Positions 34,578 to 44,308 of a DNA stretch of 64,000 bases are shown piece by piece; within the stretch, counting starts at the first letter, position 1; each line of letters opens with the position of its first letter. Under the pieces are notes generated by a model, which saw only the letters and a list, made by a program, of their open reading frames with translations, ran no database searches and was not told where the DNA came from. The stretch comes from Lysinibacillus_B sp050613145 (GTDB taxonomy: Bacteria; Bacillota; Bacilli; Bacillales_A; Planococcaceae), in assembly GCF_050613145.1 (NCBI RefSeq), contig NZ_CP192507.1, forward strand, positions 2,976,001 to 3,040,000. The letters run 5' to 3'. The position numbers were made by a program, and so were the translations under genes.

Positions 34578-36446
34578 TTAAGGTTGCAACTGCATTGAAT
34601 CATTAAACATACGAACTTGGTTTTTGCCATTATTTTTAGCATTATATAACGCCGTATCTGCATGTAAAAATACTGATTGGAACTCTGGGCGTGCCGTTTG
34701 ATTCCATGTCACTAAACCAGCTGAAATGGTTACAACCGGTGTTGTGACTTGCGGAATGACAGCTACAATTTGTTCGGCAATTTTTAGCGCTTCATCATCT
34801 AAAATATTCGGGATATAAACAGACAGCTCTTCACCGCCCCAACGAGCACAAATGCCCCGTTTACCAATTGTTTCCCGCAATTGTGTGCCAATTTGAATGA
34901 GTACTTCATCGCCAATTTGATGCCCATACGTATCATTTACACGCTTAAAATTATCAATATCAATTAACATAAACATGCCCGACTCATCACTTACTAATGA
35001 TTTTTCTACATAATCATCTAAGTAACTACGTGCAAATAGCTTTGTTAAGTGGTCGCGGTCGACCATATTTTGCAGCTCGTCTCGTAAAAGAGAATTCGCA
35101 ATCGCTAAAGATGAATGATGGATCAGCGATTGCATCAGTTTGAAACTATCGAAAGAGAAGAAATACGGATCCCGATGTAACACAATACTAAAACCATTAA
35201 TACGCTCTTCCACAATCATTGGAATCGCCATAACCGACTTATACTTCACATCTTCAGCAATTAATCGACTAAAATCAGCAATAAATAACGGGTCTTGTGT
35301 ACTATCAAAATGTTTTTCTACATAGTCAATATATACATGCCCTTGTGATGATTTAAATAGCCCGGTACTCGCTTCCGTTAATTCATAACGATCGCCATTT
35401 TTGAATACGAAGCAAATCTCCATCGGCTGAAATGACTTTATTAATTGCTTTTGTAAAAATAAGAGCATTTCATTAATATCTAACTTCATATTTAAGCGGT
35501 GAGATGTTTCATTAATCAGTTGCAAATCACTAATCAATCGGTGTGATTGATGGTAAAGTTTCGCATTTTCTAAAGCGTTCCCAGAAGCTTGTGCGAGCAT
35601 GCCAATAAACTCTTTTTGTACCTTTGAAAACTCATATGTTGTTGGTGCACTTACTTGTAGAATCCCATAAATAGCTTGTCTACCTTTAATTGGTGCATTG
35701 AGTAATCGACAGTTTAAATCCTCGGCTAGTTCCGTTGTAATATCGCCGGAAACAAAAGCTTCAATTGTTGAAGGGCGTTCTGATAAATAATCGAATGGCT
35801 TAATATGAATCGTTGTTTGACGATCTTGATCATTAGACAAAATTAACTCAACGACTAAATCCGGGAAATTTTCTCTAATTGTGGCTAGAACGTTTTGTAA
35901 TATTAAATCAATATCCATTGTGGAATGAAAAAGATCCGTCATATTGTATAGCTTACGGTATTGATTTTCGTTTAACCGCATATTTTGTGTTTCTTTCACA
36001 ACGGATGTTACTTTCGAAAGTGTATCAACTAAGTCTTCAGCTATTTTTTCTCCTGAAAATAGTTGCCACTGTTCTGAAGCTTTAAATAATAAAATTCCAC
36101 TAGGCGGCTTTTGTTCTACTTGCAATAGCATCATGTGTGTCATTTGGTTATACGGTTCTTGCTCACTTAACAAGTCAGGAATATTTACAACTTTTTCTGA
36201 GGCAAAGTAGGTGTCAAAAAGTGCCCATGGAATCTCCATTACTTTCGATGATTCAGTTTTCAACGGTTTTAGCCCATCTGTTTCGTAGACTAAAACGCAA
36301 CTGTGATGAAAATCCATATGTTTCTTTAGTACTATTAATAACGATTCAAAAAACCTATCTAATGTATCATTTCCATCTATTGAATTAACATAAAGACTCA
36401 ATATATCCGATTTAATATTCGTTATAATTTGTTGATGTTCATTCAT
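34578..36446 (-). CDS. ytrP: GAF-GGDEF diguanylate cyclase-like signalling protein
   Basis: A soluble 622-residue protein with two to three GAF-like regions (about 15-145, 165-300 and 325-460) and a C-terminal GGDEF domain (about 460-615). The active-site loop reads CARWGGEELSVYIP and upstream DHLTKLFARSYLDDY and MLIDIDNFKRVNDTYGH are intact, so c-di-GMP synthesis is plausible. The RxxD inhibitory site is not found five residues before GGEEL. B. subtilis YtrP occupies the same place beside ytsP and rpsD. AAAGGTGATTTC precedes the ATG. The bound ligand is unknown. Confidence 0.9.
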   Translation of the reverse strand: MNEHQQIITNIKSDILSLYVNSIDGNDTLDRFFESLLIVLKKHMDFHHSCVLVYETDGLKPLKTESSKVMEIPWALFDTYFASEKVVNIPDLLSEQEPYNQMTHMMLLQVEQKPPSGILLFKASEQWQLFSGEKIAEDLVDTLSKVTSVVKETQNMRLNENQYRKLYNMTDLFHSTMDIDLILQNVLATIRENFPDLVVELILSNDQDRQTTIHIKPFDYLSERPSTIEAFVSGDITTELAEDLNCRLLNAPIKGRQAIYGILQVSAPTTYEFSKVQKEFIGMLAQASGNALENAKLYHQSHRLISDLQLINETSHRLNMKLDINEMLLFLQKQLIKSFQPMEICFVFKNGDRYELTEASTGLFKSSQGHVYIDYVEKHFDSTQDPLFIADFSRLIAEDVKYKSVMAIPMIVEERINGFSIVLHRDPYFFSFDSFKLMQSLIHHSSLAIANSLLRDELQNMVDRDHLTKLFARSYLDDYVEKSLVSDESGMFMLIDIDNFKRVNDTYGHQIGDEVLIQIGTQLRETIGKRGICARWGGEELSVYIPNILDDEALKIAEQIVAVIPQVTTPVVTISAGLVTWNQTARPEFQSVFLHADTALYNAKNNGKNQVRMFNDSMQLQP

Positions 36447-36644
36447 GAAATCACCTTTTCTTTCAACTTAACGAATCAATAGTATTATCTTATAACTTAG
36501 TATACACGGATTATGTCTATTTGACTATTGAAATTTATGGTTTTTTTTTCTATTAAAGCCTACGTCTCTGGAAATATAAAGTGCAATCCGTCGTTAATGG
36601 TTACATTTTTTAAATTTTACCAGTTATCATTCTACACTTCTTTC

Positions 36645-36673
36645 TTGACTCTTTTTTAAAAAAAAGATACAAT
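36645..36673 (+). promoter_or_regulatory. sigma-A promoter of rpsD
   Basis: TTGACT (36645-36650) and TACAAT (36668-36673) are exactly 17 bp apart, about 195 bp before the rpsD start. Confidence 0.85.
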
Positions 36674-36680
36674 TTCTTTT

Positions 36681-36864
36681 GTGTAAAATGAACGCAGCAG
36701 TTATACAAACTTATTCTGTATTTTATTCCTCTTTTCAATAGATGGTGTAAAAGTAACTTGATCGGCTGCTCAAGCGAAATTACGTGAAAATAAAATGCAA
36801 CTAAGTATCGGGTATAACTGGTTTTTGTTTTACAACAAAAAAACCAAATTTAAAGGAGGAGACT
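36681..36864 (+). promoter_or_regulatory. rpsD leader (probable S4 autoregulatory RNA)
   Basis: The untranslated leader of about 185 nt lies between the promoter and rpsD. It contains GCAGCAGTT..GATCGGCTGC complementary stretches and a hairpin GGTTTTTGTT / AACAAAAAAACC right before the GGAGGAG ribosome site. In Bacillus, S4 represses its own monocistronic message through such a leader. That known biology and the position are the basis; the fold was not computed. Confidence 0.5.
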
Positions 36865-36867
36865 AAT

Positions 36868-37470
36868 ATGTCTCGTTATACAGGTCCATCTTGGAAACTT
36901 TCTCGCCGTCTTGGTATTTCTTTAAGCGGCACAGGTAAAGAATTAGAAAAACGCCCATACGCACCAGGTCAACACGGTCCAAACGCTCGTGGTAAAAAAT
37001 CTGAGTATGGTCTACAATTAACTGAAAAGCAAAAATTACGTCATATGTATGGTATGACTGAGCGTCAATTCAAAAACCTTTACAACAAAGCTGGTAAATT
37101 ACAAGGTCTACACGGTGAAAACTTCATGATCCTTCTTGAAACTCGCCTTGACAACTTAGTTTACCGTTTAGGTTTAGCTCGCACTCGTCGTGCAGCTCGT
37201 CAATTAGTTAACCACGGCCACATCTTAGTAGATGGCAAACGCGTTGACATCCCTTCATTCTCAGTAAAACCAGGTCAAGCGATTTCTCTACGCGAAAAAT
37301 CTCAAAACCTAGTTGCTGTTAACGAAGCAATCGAAGTAAACAACTTCGTACCAGAATACTTAACATTCGACGCTGACAAAAAAGAAGGTACTTTCGTACG
37401 TCTTCCAGAGCGCTCTGAATTATCAGCTGAAATCAGCGAACAATTAATCGTTGAGTTCTACTCTCGTTAA
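36868..37470 (+). CDS. rpsD: 30S ribosomal protein S4
   Basis: Primary 16S rRNA binding protein that nucleates 30S assembly and regulates its own synthesis. The 200 residues start MSRYTGPSWKLSRRLGISLS, as in Bacillus. The S4 RNA-binding domain is LDNLVYRLGLARTRRAARQL with NHGHILVDGKRVDIPS after it (about 92-130), and the end is LIVEFYSR. Zn-binding cysteines are absent (C-minus form). Strong AAAGGAGGAG site and highly biased codons. Monocistronic, with its own promoter and a strong terminator. Confidence 0.99.
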   Translation: MSRYTGPSWKLSRRLGISLSGTGKELEKRPYAPGQHGPNARGKKSEYGLQLTEKQKLRHMYGMTERQFKNLYNKAGKLQGLHGENFMILLETRLDNLVYRLGLARTRRAARQLVNHGHILVDGKRVDIPSFSVKPGQAISLREKSQNLVAVNEAIEVNNFVPEYLTFDADKKEGTFVRLPERSELSAEISEQLIVEFYSR

Positions 37471-37497
37471 TAAAACTTCGTTGCATTTAGCAACACA

Positions 37498-37541
37498 AAA
37501 AGCCCCAAAAACCTTGATATACAAAGGTTTTTGGGGCTTTT
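37498..37541 (+). terminator. rpsD terminator
   Basis: An 18-bp stem (37498-37515 with 37524-37541) with the core AAGCCCCAAAAACC, followed by TCTTATTTT. Confidence 0.95.
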
Positions 37542-38037
37542 CTTATTTTATCTATTCATGCAATTGGGGCATAAAACAACATTAATTTTGGGCTAATGTG
37601 AGGCTAACTGGGACGAGCGCGTGCATAGCAATGAGTGAGTGATAGTAAGGCTTTAAGCAACCTATACAGGTTCGATATTTTAGGTTTAGTTTGGGACCGA
37701 TAGGGGGAGCGAAATTTCGTCTCCCTTTTATTTTATAGAGGAATATCAAATTTGACATACCTTTGATATGTAGAGAATTTTTTAAGTATCCCCAATTTGG
37801 GAGATACCTTTTTATATTTGGTAAATGTCGAATTTAACACTGAATTGATTAATGCTATAAGGTGCATCAAATACAGTGTACCTTAATCTCTCCGTCATAT
37901 TTGATAGTTAGGTAGTGTCTTGAATGTTTAAAGATACCTATTTAATGGCTCACTTTTGAGCTGTTGTAGCCTATGTTGAACATAGATCTTCATATTTCCG
38001 TGAACATCAAGTAGGAATACTGATTTTTCAGCTCTCC
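37542..38037. other. gene-free left edge of the rpsD-tyrS island
   Basis: About 500 bp without a convincing gene. It holds a hairpin GGGAGCGAAATTTCGTCTCCC followed by TTTT (about 37703-37728) and AT-rich sequence with repeats around ATCAAATTTGACATACC. Together with the adjacent terminase relic it looks like the debris of a prophage or other inserted element. Confidence 0.4.
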
Positions 38038-38245
38038 TCATCGATGCATAACAGCCATTAGTAGTTTCCCGACTTCTTGTTGGTCTGCCATACGCTCAGA
38101 TTTTATTTGCTCCATACGCTCATCTATATAGGCCTTAATGTCAGGTTTTGTAAGGTTTTCTTGCCCTATGCTTCTAACGGTCTTTTTGCTATAATCGACC
38201 TTAATTGTTGCTTCAGTGTTAGTTTCTTTACTTTCCCAATGGCAT
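38038..38245 (-). pseudogene. phage terminase small subunit relic
   Basis: On the minus strand one frame gives GKVKKLTLK, the usual N-terminus of phage terminase small subunits, and another gives EATIKVDYSKKTVRSIGQEN then LTKPDIKAYIDERMEQIKSE and an end at MAVMHR. The join lies at the sequence ACTGAAGCAA, where the two frames meet, as expected for a deletion of some 40-50 bp between short direct repeats. No start codon or open frame covers both parts and the large subunit is missing, so this is a dead fragment of a prophage packaging gene. Confidence 0.7.
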
Positions 38246-38276
38246 CACCTCATTGTGCTAATTGCTTGGTCAATTA

Positions 38277-38313
38277 AAAAGCTGTTGCCTAAAACATACA
38301 GGCAACAGCTTTT
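38277..38313 (-). terminator. terminator of the DUF4132 gene
   Basis: AAAAGCTGTTGCCT (38277-38290) pairs perfectly with AGGCAACAGCTTTT (38300-38313), 31 bp past the DUF4132 stop. Confidence 0.88.
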
Positions 38314-38343
38314 ACAACGAACTTTATTTTTTCAAACTAACCT

Positions 38344-41300
38344 TTACGATCGAATACTCCCCCGAATCCCTGGATCATTAATATCCCCATCATCTGCAAA
38401 CAACAACAGCTTCGCGTTTATTTCCGCTGTTTTCGGATCCTCATCAACGAACGGTAAAAAGACGCGGCCGCGGTGCTGTGACGGAATGGCCATCACCGGA
38501 ATCATCGCTCCACCGAGCTGGTGCACATTACCGCTACCTAAGTGAATTGTATAGTTGCCAAGGCTACCGTGAAGAACAATGTGTGGCGCCTTCACTTCCG
38601 CATTCGTTAACTGGAATAACTCGATTATTTCCTCAGCAATAACAGCGCGCATTTCAATTGTTGAATGCGAAGCTTCCGGGTCTACTTCACCAGCATGTGC
38701 CACACTTACAACTAAGTCGATATCACGCATGACCTCACTAAAATGCACAGGTGCGACGTCGCCAAGCTTCATCTTTTTATTCGTCAGTCGCCCATAGAAG
38801 CAAATATCCCGAAGCGTCGGCGCCTCGACATCCCCCGGCGTCCCGTAGTCATACACAAAATCAATATACGTAATCGCGTTGTAGCGATAGGAAATTTTGC
38901 GTACCGCCTCATCATAGCTCGCCTTCCAGCCGCGCGATTTCAGTAACGCCACAGCCTTCGTCGGTTGAATTTGATAGCCTTCAAATCGATTTGTAAACCG
39001 TACTTCCCTTTCCTCCTCAGTAGGAACGTAAAGCTCGCGGAACACTTGTTTAAACGGCTGCTTATAGCCGTGTTCGAATACGAAGCGCTGCCAGCTTCGC
39101 CAATTGCCCGCTGCATAAAAATGCGCCGGATGGGCAATTTGTAGCTCGCCTGCTACTTGCACGACACTTCCGTCAAGTGCGACAAACTGCTTATCACGAA
39201 TAGCATAAAATTTATCATTCTGACACCAAATAAGCTCGCGTAGCAACGTCTCAAAGAGCGGATTTTCAAGTAAACTGTGTACAATTTGCGCGTCAAACAC
39301 TGTTTCCTCGCACATCGCTCGCTCCAGTTGCTGCCTCATCCGACGAGCCTGCTCCGTTAGCTCCTTTTTCGCTGCTAGTAGCTCTAGCACATCTGGCTGC
39401 TTCGCTATTTTTTTCGGCACGGACTTAAGCGCCTTGCCGTTTTTCATAATGCGCACGTCTACCTTTTGCTCTTCGTATACAAGGTATAGCTGCACGTCGT
39501 CAATTTCCTGCGGCGTAAACCATTTCTCTAGCTCGCGGTAGCGCTCCTGCTCCATTTGCCACATAAACTGCGTCGTGTTGCCATTCGCCGCCTGCTGGGC
39601 TAGATTGAAAATAGCCATTTCTACCGCCTCAGCCTCACTCGCGCGGCGCTGAGCACCAAAAGCACGGCTTTCCTTTAAAAACTGCTGGAAAAATAAATAG
39701 CGCTCCTTTGCCTCATCCATCGTTGCAGGTAACAGGCTATATGCACGCAGCTTATCTTTATTGCGCTTGTCACAAATTTCCGCGCGCAACGCCTCCGCAT
39801 CTAGCTCCCCTAGTGTTGCACGCGCATATAGCTGCGCGCGTCGGTGATTCGAGCCGGACGATGCGTATTTCGCAGCATTGTACACAATGTCAAACTGTTC
39901 CGCCGTTAAACGGGTACGCGCCGTCATAAACCACGCACGGTCAAACGCCCCGCGCTGGAAATCTGTAGCCGGAATCGCGCTATACTCCATTATTTTTGCC
40001 TTCTCAAAATCGCTATTATATTCCGACGTATGCGCAATGAAGTACCACGCCACATCCTCTAGCCCTTCCCAGTCGATGTAGCGGCTAATAAACGGGATGA
40101 GCGTCGTATTATAAAACATCGCCTCAATAAGCCGTTCCGCTGTAAAACCTGCCGCATCTAATTTTGCAAAGCTTTCCTCACCCATGTCCTCTTCGCTTAG
40201 CTCCACACGCTCAAGTAGCGTCGACAAGCTATCCTTTCGCGTATGCACCCCGTATGTCCATTGACGGCTTAGCTTCTCCTCACCGAGCGCCTTTAATAAA
40301 CGAATAAAGTAATCAATTCCCGGTACTTTTCGAATATGGCTAACGAGATACGTCGTCTTCGCCTCCAGCTCACCGCGCGCAAGCTCCTCCTCAATAACGT
40401 ACGTCTGCAGCGCGTGAATCATCTCGTACACTTCCTCCGAGCAGCTATACCAATCAATTAAATCAACCGTCTCTGCTCTTAGCTCAAGCATATACGCAAA
40501 CTTCTTCATACAAACAATGCGGCGCAAATGGTCAATCGTCAGCATATCATTAGCCACCGCAAGTAAAATACTTGCTAATGGAATATGGTTAAAATAGTCC
40601 TCAACCCGCTCGAAATAAAGCGACGCCGTGTAAAAATATTGAGTCACCGGCTTCATCGTATGCGCATAAAAGCCCATTTCCGAAAAAGCTGCACTGAAAA
40701 ATGAAATATCAAGCAGCGTATACGGCGTGTCCTTATCCTTCATCCCTAAATCAACATCCGCACAGCTGACGACAAGGTCGCGTAGCATCCCGCTACAAAA
40801 CGCTACATAGTCAAACGCAACGCTCTCTAAATGCTCATGCAGCGTCGTTTGCAGTGGTGCATCCCCGTCGCCAACTAAATAATGCATAATTGTCGACACT
40901 TGCTGCTCGTACGGCGCCTCGTCAAATAAATTTTCCAGTAAATCTTGCCGCTCCTCTGGCAAATACGTATTTAATAACGCTAAACATTTTTGCGATAAAT
41001 TGCGGCGTCCCCAATAAAAGTTGCGACTAATTTCCTTTAAATAAAGATAGCAATACACATCATCAACTGACAGCTCACACGTCATGAGCCAGTCACACCA
41101 CACTTCTGCTAACGGTAGCTGATCAATCGACCCTGGCGCTTCTGGCGTACTTTCAGCGAGCGTTAAACGCTCACCGATTAACACCGTTTGCTCATAGCCT
41201 CGCTGCGTATACGCTACCTCCGCATGCTCCTCAATTAATGCACGTAACGCCATTAATTTTTCCGCTAATAACTTAAAATCATATTCCGCAAAATCTTTAA

Positions 41301-43149
41301 ACGTAAAATAAACATCCGTCTCCGGCTCCATAATGTAGTGAAGTGGCTCAAGCGGCTCATCTAAAAAGCTCGTCTTTTGCTGCTCAAACAGCTGTAAATA
41401 TCCTTTTTCCTTCTCACTCGGGCACTCAATATAGCTCGACCAATCACGCGGTGCAAGCTGATCCTTTAGCTCGACTAGTAGCTCGAGCGTCCTTAAACGC
41501 ACCGGCTCCTTTTTACTTTGCAATAGCTCAATTGCAAACGACTCCATTTCATCAAGCGGTCGCTTTTTCAGCATTTCGATAACGGCAACACGCATCTCAC
41601 CTGACTTGAGCGCAAGTAAGGATGGAATATAGCTTTTTAATTGCTCAAACGGAATCGGCAATGTTTGAAGCTTTTTCACGACGTCAAGACGAATTGTCGC
41701 GCTACGGTCTTTTAGCGCCGGCATCAGTAAATCATAGTCGCCAAGACAAGCTGGCGCAAAGAAGTAAAAATAATCGCGACAATTGACCGACATTTTCGTC
41801 ACAGCCGTCGCAAGTGCGCGCACATGCCGCTCATCGTTCACATGAAGCGCCAACAATAGCTCGAGCTTAAATAGGCTTACCCGCTCAAACGTTGCATGTA
41901 AAAACGTGAAAGGTGTGCTATTTACCTCATACGTTTCCCCGCGAAATGCCGCGCGCATTTGCTGTACCTTTTGTAGCCACGTTGACGCATCGTTCGCTAG
42001 CCACGGATGCTCTGTGAAAAAATTGTCGACAAGTTTTCGCTCGTCGTCATCTTTATAGCAATATGTATACGGGAACGACCTAATCACACAGCGGATACCA
42101 AACATAAATGTCGTCAAATTATCGGTTTGCAGCATACGCGCACTCACGACATCATAAACCGGGCGTGTCATTTCCATATTGTATAGCGTATACAGCATCG
42201 TTTGCTGCACATAATCAGCGCGCGTAAGTAACGCATCTGTACGATCAAACACACCATTAATATCACGACATGCGATACACCAAAGCGCAATGAAAATATC
42301 TAAATTGCTATCACTTTCTAGCAGTTGCTCAATGATTGTCTCATCCTGCAGCGCCGCGTAGCTCGTTTCAAGTACATATTGAAGCTGTCGGCGATTTGAC
42401 ACATCATAGCCAAGTCCAAACCATACATCAACGGCACGCACAATGGACGAAAAGCGCAGTAAATCATGTTCTAAAATAACGTTCATAAACGTCAGCTGTG
42501 CCTTTAACGAGCCTTCATCAATCGACTCGGCAATCACTTGACGCACACCTTCCTGATTTTTCGCCGCGATGAGCACATTAGCGAGCAGCTGATGCATTTC
42601 CTCATGCTCTGACATTAAAATGCCGCGAATGAGCTCGCGCGTATAAAGCGGATGCGCCCCGTTTTTCCATAAAATATCACGCACATACTGCTCCGCCCGC
42701 GCCTCACGTGCATTTAACCGTAGCGCCAGCTCATATGTAAATAGTTCACGCAGCATAATCGGCTCTTTATCTTTCGTTACGAACTGCCACACGCCACTTG
42801 CATAGCCTTCCTTCGCATTGTGCTCAAACACCGCATAAAAATCATACGCCGGATGGTTTTTTAACCATAAAATAAATTTCATAAGCCGCGTGCTATGTAG
42901 CTTGACCGACTGCGGTGCGCGGTACGAGCGGCGCGCATACGACTGAGAATACGGAATCGTCTGCAAAAGCTTGAGCAAACGTTCAAATAATACAAACCGC
43001 TCCTCTGACAAAATCGTTGGCAAAAAAGCCATTAGCTCACTGCGCTGTAAATCATCAAATGTTTCCAAATCAAGCTTACAAAATAGCTCATCCGCCTTGT
43101 AAAAATCATAATCCTCTGCTTTTGCAAGCTGCTGCTGAAGCTTTTCCAT
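38344..43149 (-). CDS. giant DUF4132-domain protein
   Basis: A soluble 1601-residue protein of unknown function. The C-terminal 300 or so residues carry the DUF4132 (MolR/YehI-type) pattern: LLKSRGWKASYDEAVRKISY, TLRDICFYGRL, LGSGNVHQLGGAMIPVMAIP and FLPFVDEDPKTAEINAKLLL. The long N-terminal part is all helical in character, with repeated leucine-rich two-helix units suggesting HEAT-like solenoids (about 150-620). No ATPase loop, signal peptide, WGR domain or membrane segment is visible. The gene is clearly richer in G+C and in GCG/CGC codons than its neighbours, a sign of transfer. It follows the 132-residue gene by 24 bp, probably in one operon. The start site is uncertain. Confidence 0.85.
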   Translation of the reverse strand: MEKLQQQLAKAEDYDFYKADELFCKLDLETFDDLQRSELMAFLPTILSEERFVLFERLLKLLQTIPYSQSYARRSYRAPQSVKLHSTRLMKFILWLKNHPAYDFYAVFEHNAKEGYASGVWQFVTKDKEPIMLRELFTYELALRLNAREARAEQYVRDILWKNGAHPLYTRELIRGILMSEHEEMHQLLANVLIAAKNQEGVRQVIAESIDEGSLKAQLTFMNVILEHDLLRFSSIVRAVDVWFGLGYDVSNRRQLQYVLETSYAALQDETIIEQLLESDSNLDIFIALWCIACRDINGVFDRTDALLTRADYVQQTMLYTLYNMEMTRPVYDVVSARMLQTDNLTTFMFGIRCVIRSFPYTYCYKDDDERKLVDNFFTEHPWLANDASTWLQKVQQMRAAFRGETYEVNSTPFTFLHATFERVSLFKLELLLALHVNDERHVRALATAVTKMSVNCRDYFYFFAPACLGDYDLLMPALKDRSATIRLDVVKKLQTLPIPFEQLKSYIPSLLALKSGEMRVAVIEMLKKRPLDEMESFAIELLQSKKEPVRLRTLELLVELKDQLAPRDWSSYIECPSEKEKGYLQLFEQQKTSFLDEPLEPLHYIMEPETDVYFTFKDFAEYDFKLLAEKLMALRALIEEHAEVAYTQRGYEQTVLIGERLTLAESTPEAPGSIDQLPLAEVWCDWLMTCELSVDDVYCYLYLKEISRNFYWGRRNLSQKCLALLNTYLPEERQDLLENLFDEAPYEQQVSTIMHYLVGDGDAPLQTTLHEHLESVAFDYVAFCSGMLRDLVVSCADVDLGMKDKDTPYTLLDISFFSAAFSEMGFYAHTMKPVTQYFYTASLYFERVEDYFNHIPLASILLAVANDMLTIDHLRRIVCMKKFAYMLELRAETVDLIDWYSCSEEVYEMIHALQTYVIEEELARGELEAKTTYLVSHIRKVPGIDYFIRLLKALGEEKLSRQWTYGVHTRKDSLSTLLERVELSEEDMGEESFAKLDAAGFTAERLIEAMFYNTTLIPFISRYIDWEGLEDVAWYFIAHTSEYNSDFEKAKIMEYSAIPATDFQRGAFDRAWFMTARTRLTAEQFDIVYNAAKYASSGSNHRRAQLYARATLGELDAEALRAEICDKRNKDKLRAYSLLPATMDEAKERYLFFQQFLKESRAFGAQRRASEAEAVEMAIFNLAQQAANGNTTQFMWQMEQERYRELEKWFTPQEIDDVQLYLVYEEQKVDVRIMKNGKALKSVPKKIAKQPDVLELLAAKKELTEQARRMRQQLERAMCEETVFDAQIVHSLLENPLFETLLRELIWCQNDKFYAIRDKQFVALDGSVVQVAGELQIAHPAHFYAAGNWRSWQRFVFEHGYKQPFKQVFRELYVPTEEEREVRFTNRFEGYQIQPTKAVALLKSRGWKASYDEAVRKISYRYNAITYIDFVYDYGTPGDVEAPTLRDICFYGRLTNKKMKLGDVAPVHFSEVMRDIDLVVSVAHAGEVDPEASHSTIEMRAVIAEEIIELFQLTNAEVKAPHIVLHGSLGNYTIHLGSGNVHQLGGAMIPVMAIPSQHRGRVFLPFVDEDPKTAEINAKLLLFADDGDINDPGIRGSIRS

Positions 43150-43173
43150 TACGTGCTCGATTATAAACGCCCC

Positions 43174-43572
43174 CTATCTTCCTGCTAAAAATGTTAGTTT
43201 AATAAATGTCCAAGCCGGCTCGTCTGAGTGAATCGCCTCATCAAGCGACGTATACACATATTGCCCTTGTAGCACCTTAAACAATCCGTCTAGAAACGCC
43301 AGCTCCATCACCTGCACACTCTTTTCGAGCGACTGCTCAGCACGCGGTGAAAGCGTTGAAAACTTCGCCTTTCCGCGCTCCTCAATCGTCGCTTCCTCCG
43401 CCTCTATTAAAAAACGCAGCAACGAATCTGCTTCGTTGTAGCGCGCAACTTCTACCTCGACTAGCGCCCGCAACAGTTCGCGCAACGTTTGCGGCTGCCC
43501 CGCAAGCTCATACACCACCGCCTCTAGCTTTCGACTGCGCCCGAGCGATTTTTTTTGCACCGTTATTTGCAC
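43174..43572 (-). CDS. small conserved-partner candidate of the DUF4132 protein
   Basis: A 132-residue, mostly helical protein I do not recognise. It starts at GTG 43572 (MQITVQKKSLGRSRKLEAVV), with AAAGGGGG ahead. The middle is rich in Glu, Leu and Arg (LRELLRALVEVEVARYNEAD) and the end is hydrophobic (AWTFIKLTFLAGR). It shares the high G+C and codon character of the giant gene downstream, 24 bp away, so the two were probably gained together. It could be a chaperone, regulator or subunit for the giant protein, but nothing in it shows which. Confidence 0.65.
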   Translation of the reverse strand: MQITVQKKSLGRSRKLEAVVYELAGQPQTLRELLRALVEVEVARYNEADSLLRFLIEAEEATIEERGKAKFSTLSPRAEQSLEKSVQVMELAFLDGLFKVLQGQYVYTSLDEAIHSDEPAWTFIKLTFLAGR

Positions 43573-43806
43573 TACACCACATCCCCCTTTCGCACAACAA
43601 ATATACTTAATTTTCTAAATAATAATTATTTTACCATTATACTATTGCATAATTATTTTATGCAAACGTACGTTTTACTCATTTATAAAATGAGCCGATA
43701 GTTAGTGTTAATAAAAATTTAAAAGTAACAAGCAATTCTTACTCATTAAAAAAGTAATAGTTATAATTCAAGCTACAAGGATTTTGTAAAAATACCCCAA
43801 AACTCC

Positions 43807-44273
43807 ATGAATAAATATAATAATAGCTTTCGAGTAGCCTCACTTTCCGATGTTCTAGATTTCATACCTAGAATTTCTAATGGTAAAGCAGCTTATGAAG
43901 TAATAACAGGTAAAAATCTTATTACAAGAGAGGTATTATCAACTTCTGATAGAATAACATCTGGAGCAGGTGTTATTGTGCCTGGAGTAAAAGGTGCAAG
44001 TAAAGTTGTAAAAGCTGTTACTAAATCAACTAAATCTGTAAATTCACCTTTTTATAAACCTATAAAATTAGATATGGATCATATAACATCTGGTCATACT
44101 ACCTCGGGTGGAAGAGCAAATCAAAGTGGAAAGAAAGACGTATTTCCAAGTAAAATGACCGACAAGCAAATAGAAAACGCTATTATAGATGCATACAAGA
44201 ACGGAAAAAAGTGACTACTCAAGGTAACAGAGTCAAAGTGAGAGGGAAAGGCCAAGGGATGGAAATTGAATAA
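43807..44273 (+). pseudogene. EndoU-type polymorphic toxin C-terminal module, frameshifted
   Basis: The frame gives a pretoxin-like segment (LSDVLDFIPRISNGKAAYE, AGVIVPGVKGASKV) and then an EndoU nuclease-type core, DMDHITSGHTTSGGRANQSG with FPSKMTDKQIENAIIDAYKN. It stops at 44212 after a run of six A. Skipping one base there continues VTTQGNRVKVRGKGQGMEIE, the expected last strands of this family. No secretion or LXG/WXG domain precedes it, and upstream codons are open only back to 43750 with no start or ribosome site. It is thus an orphan toxin cassette, inactivated unless slippage occurs. Confidence 0.65.
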
Positions 44274-44308
44274 CAAATGCATCACACCCGGGTTATTTCT
44301 ATCCTATC

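Noticed and set aside
37600..37720. tRNA or tmRNA-like stretch near CAGGTTCGATATTTTAGG
   Set aside because: Only the TPsiC-like GGTTCGA is present. No acceptor stem or cloverleaf could be drawn.
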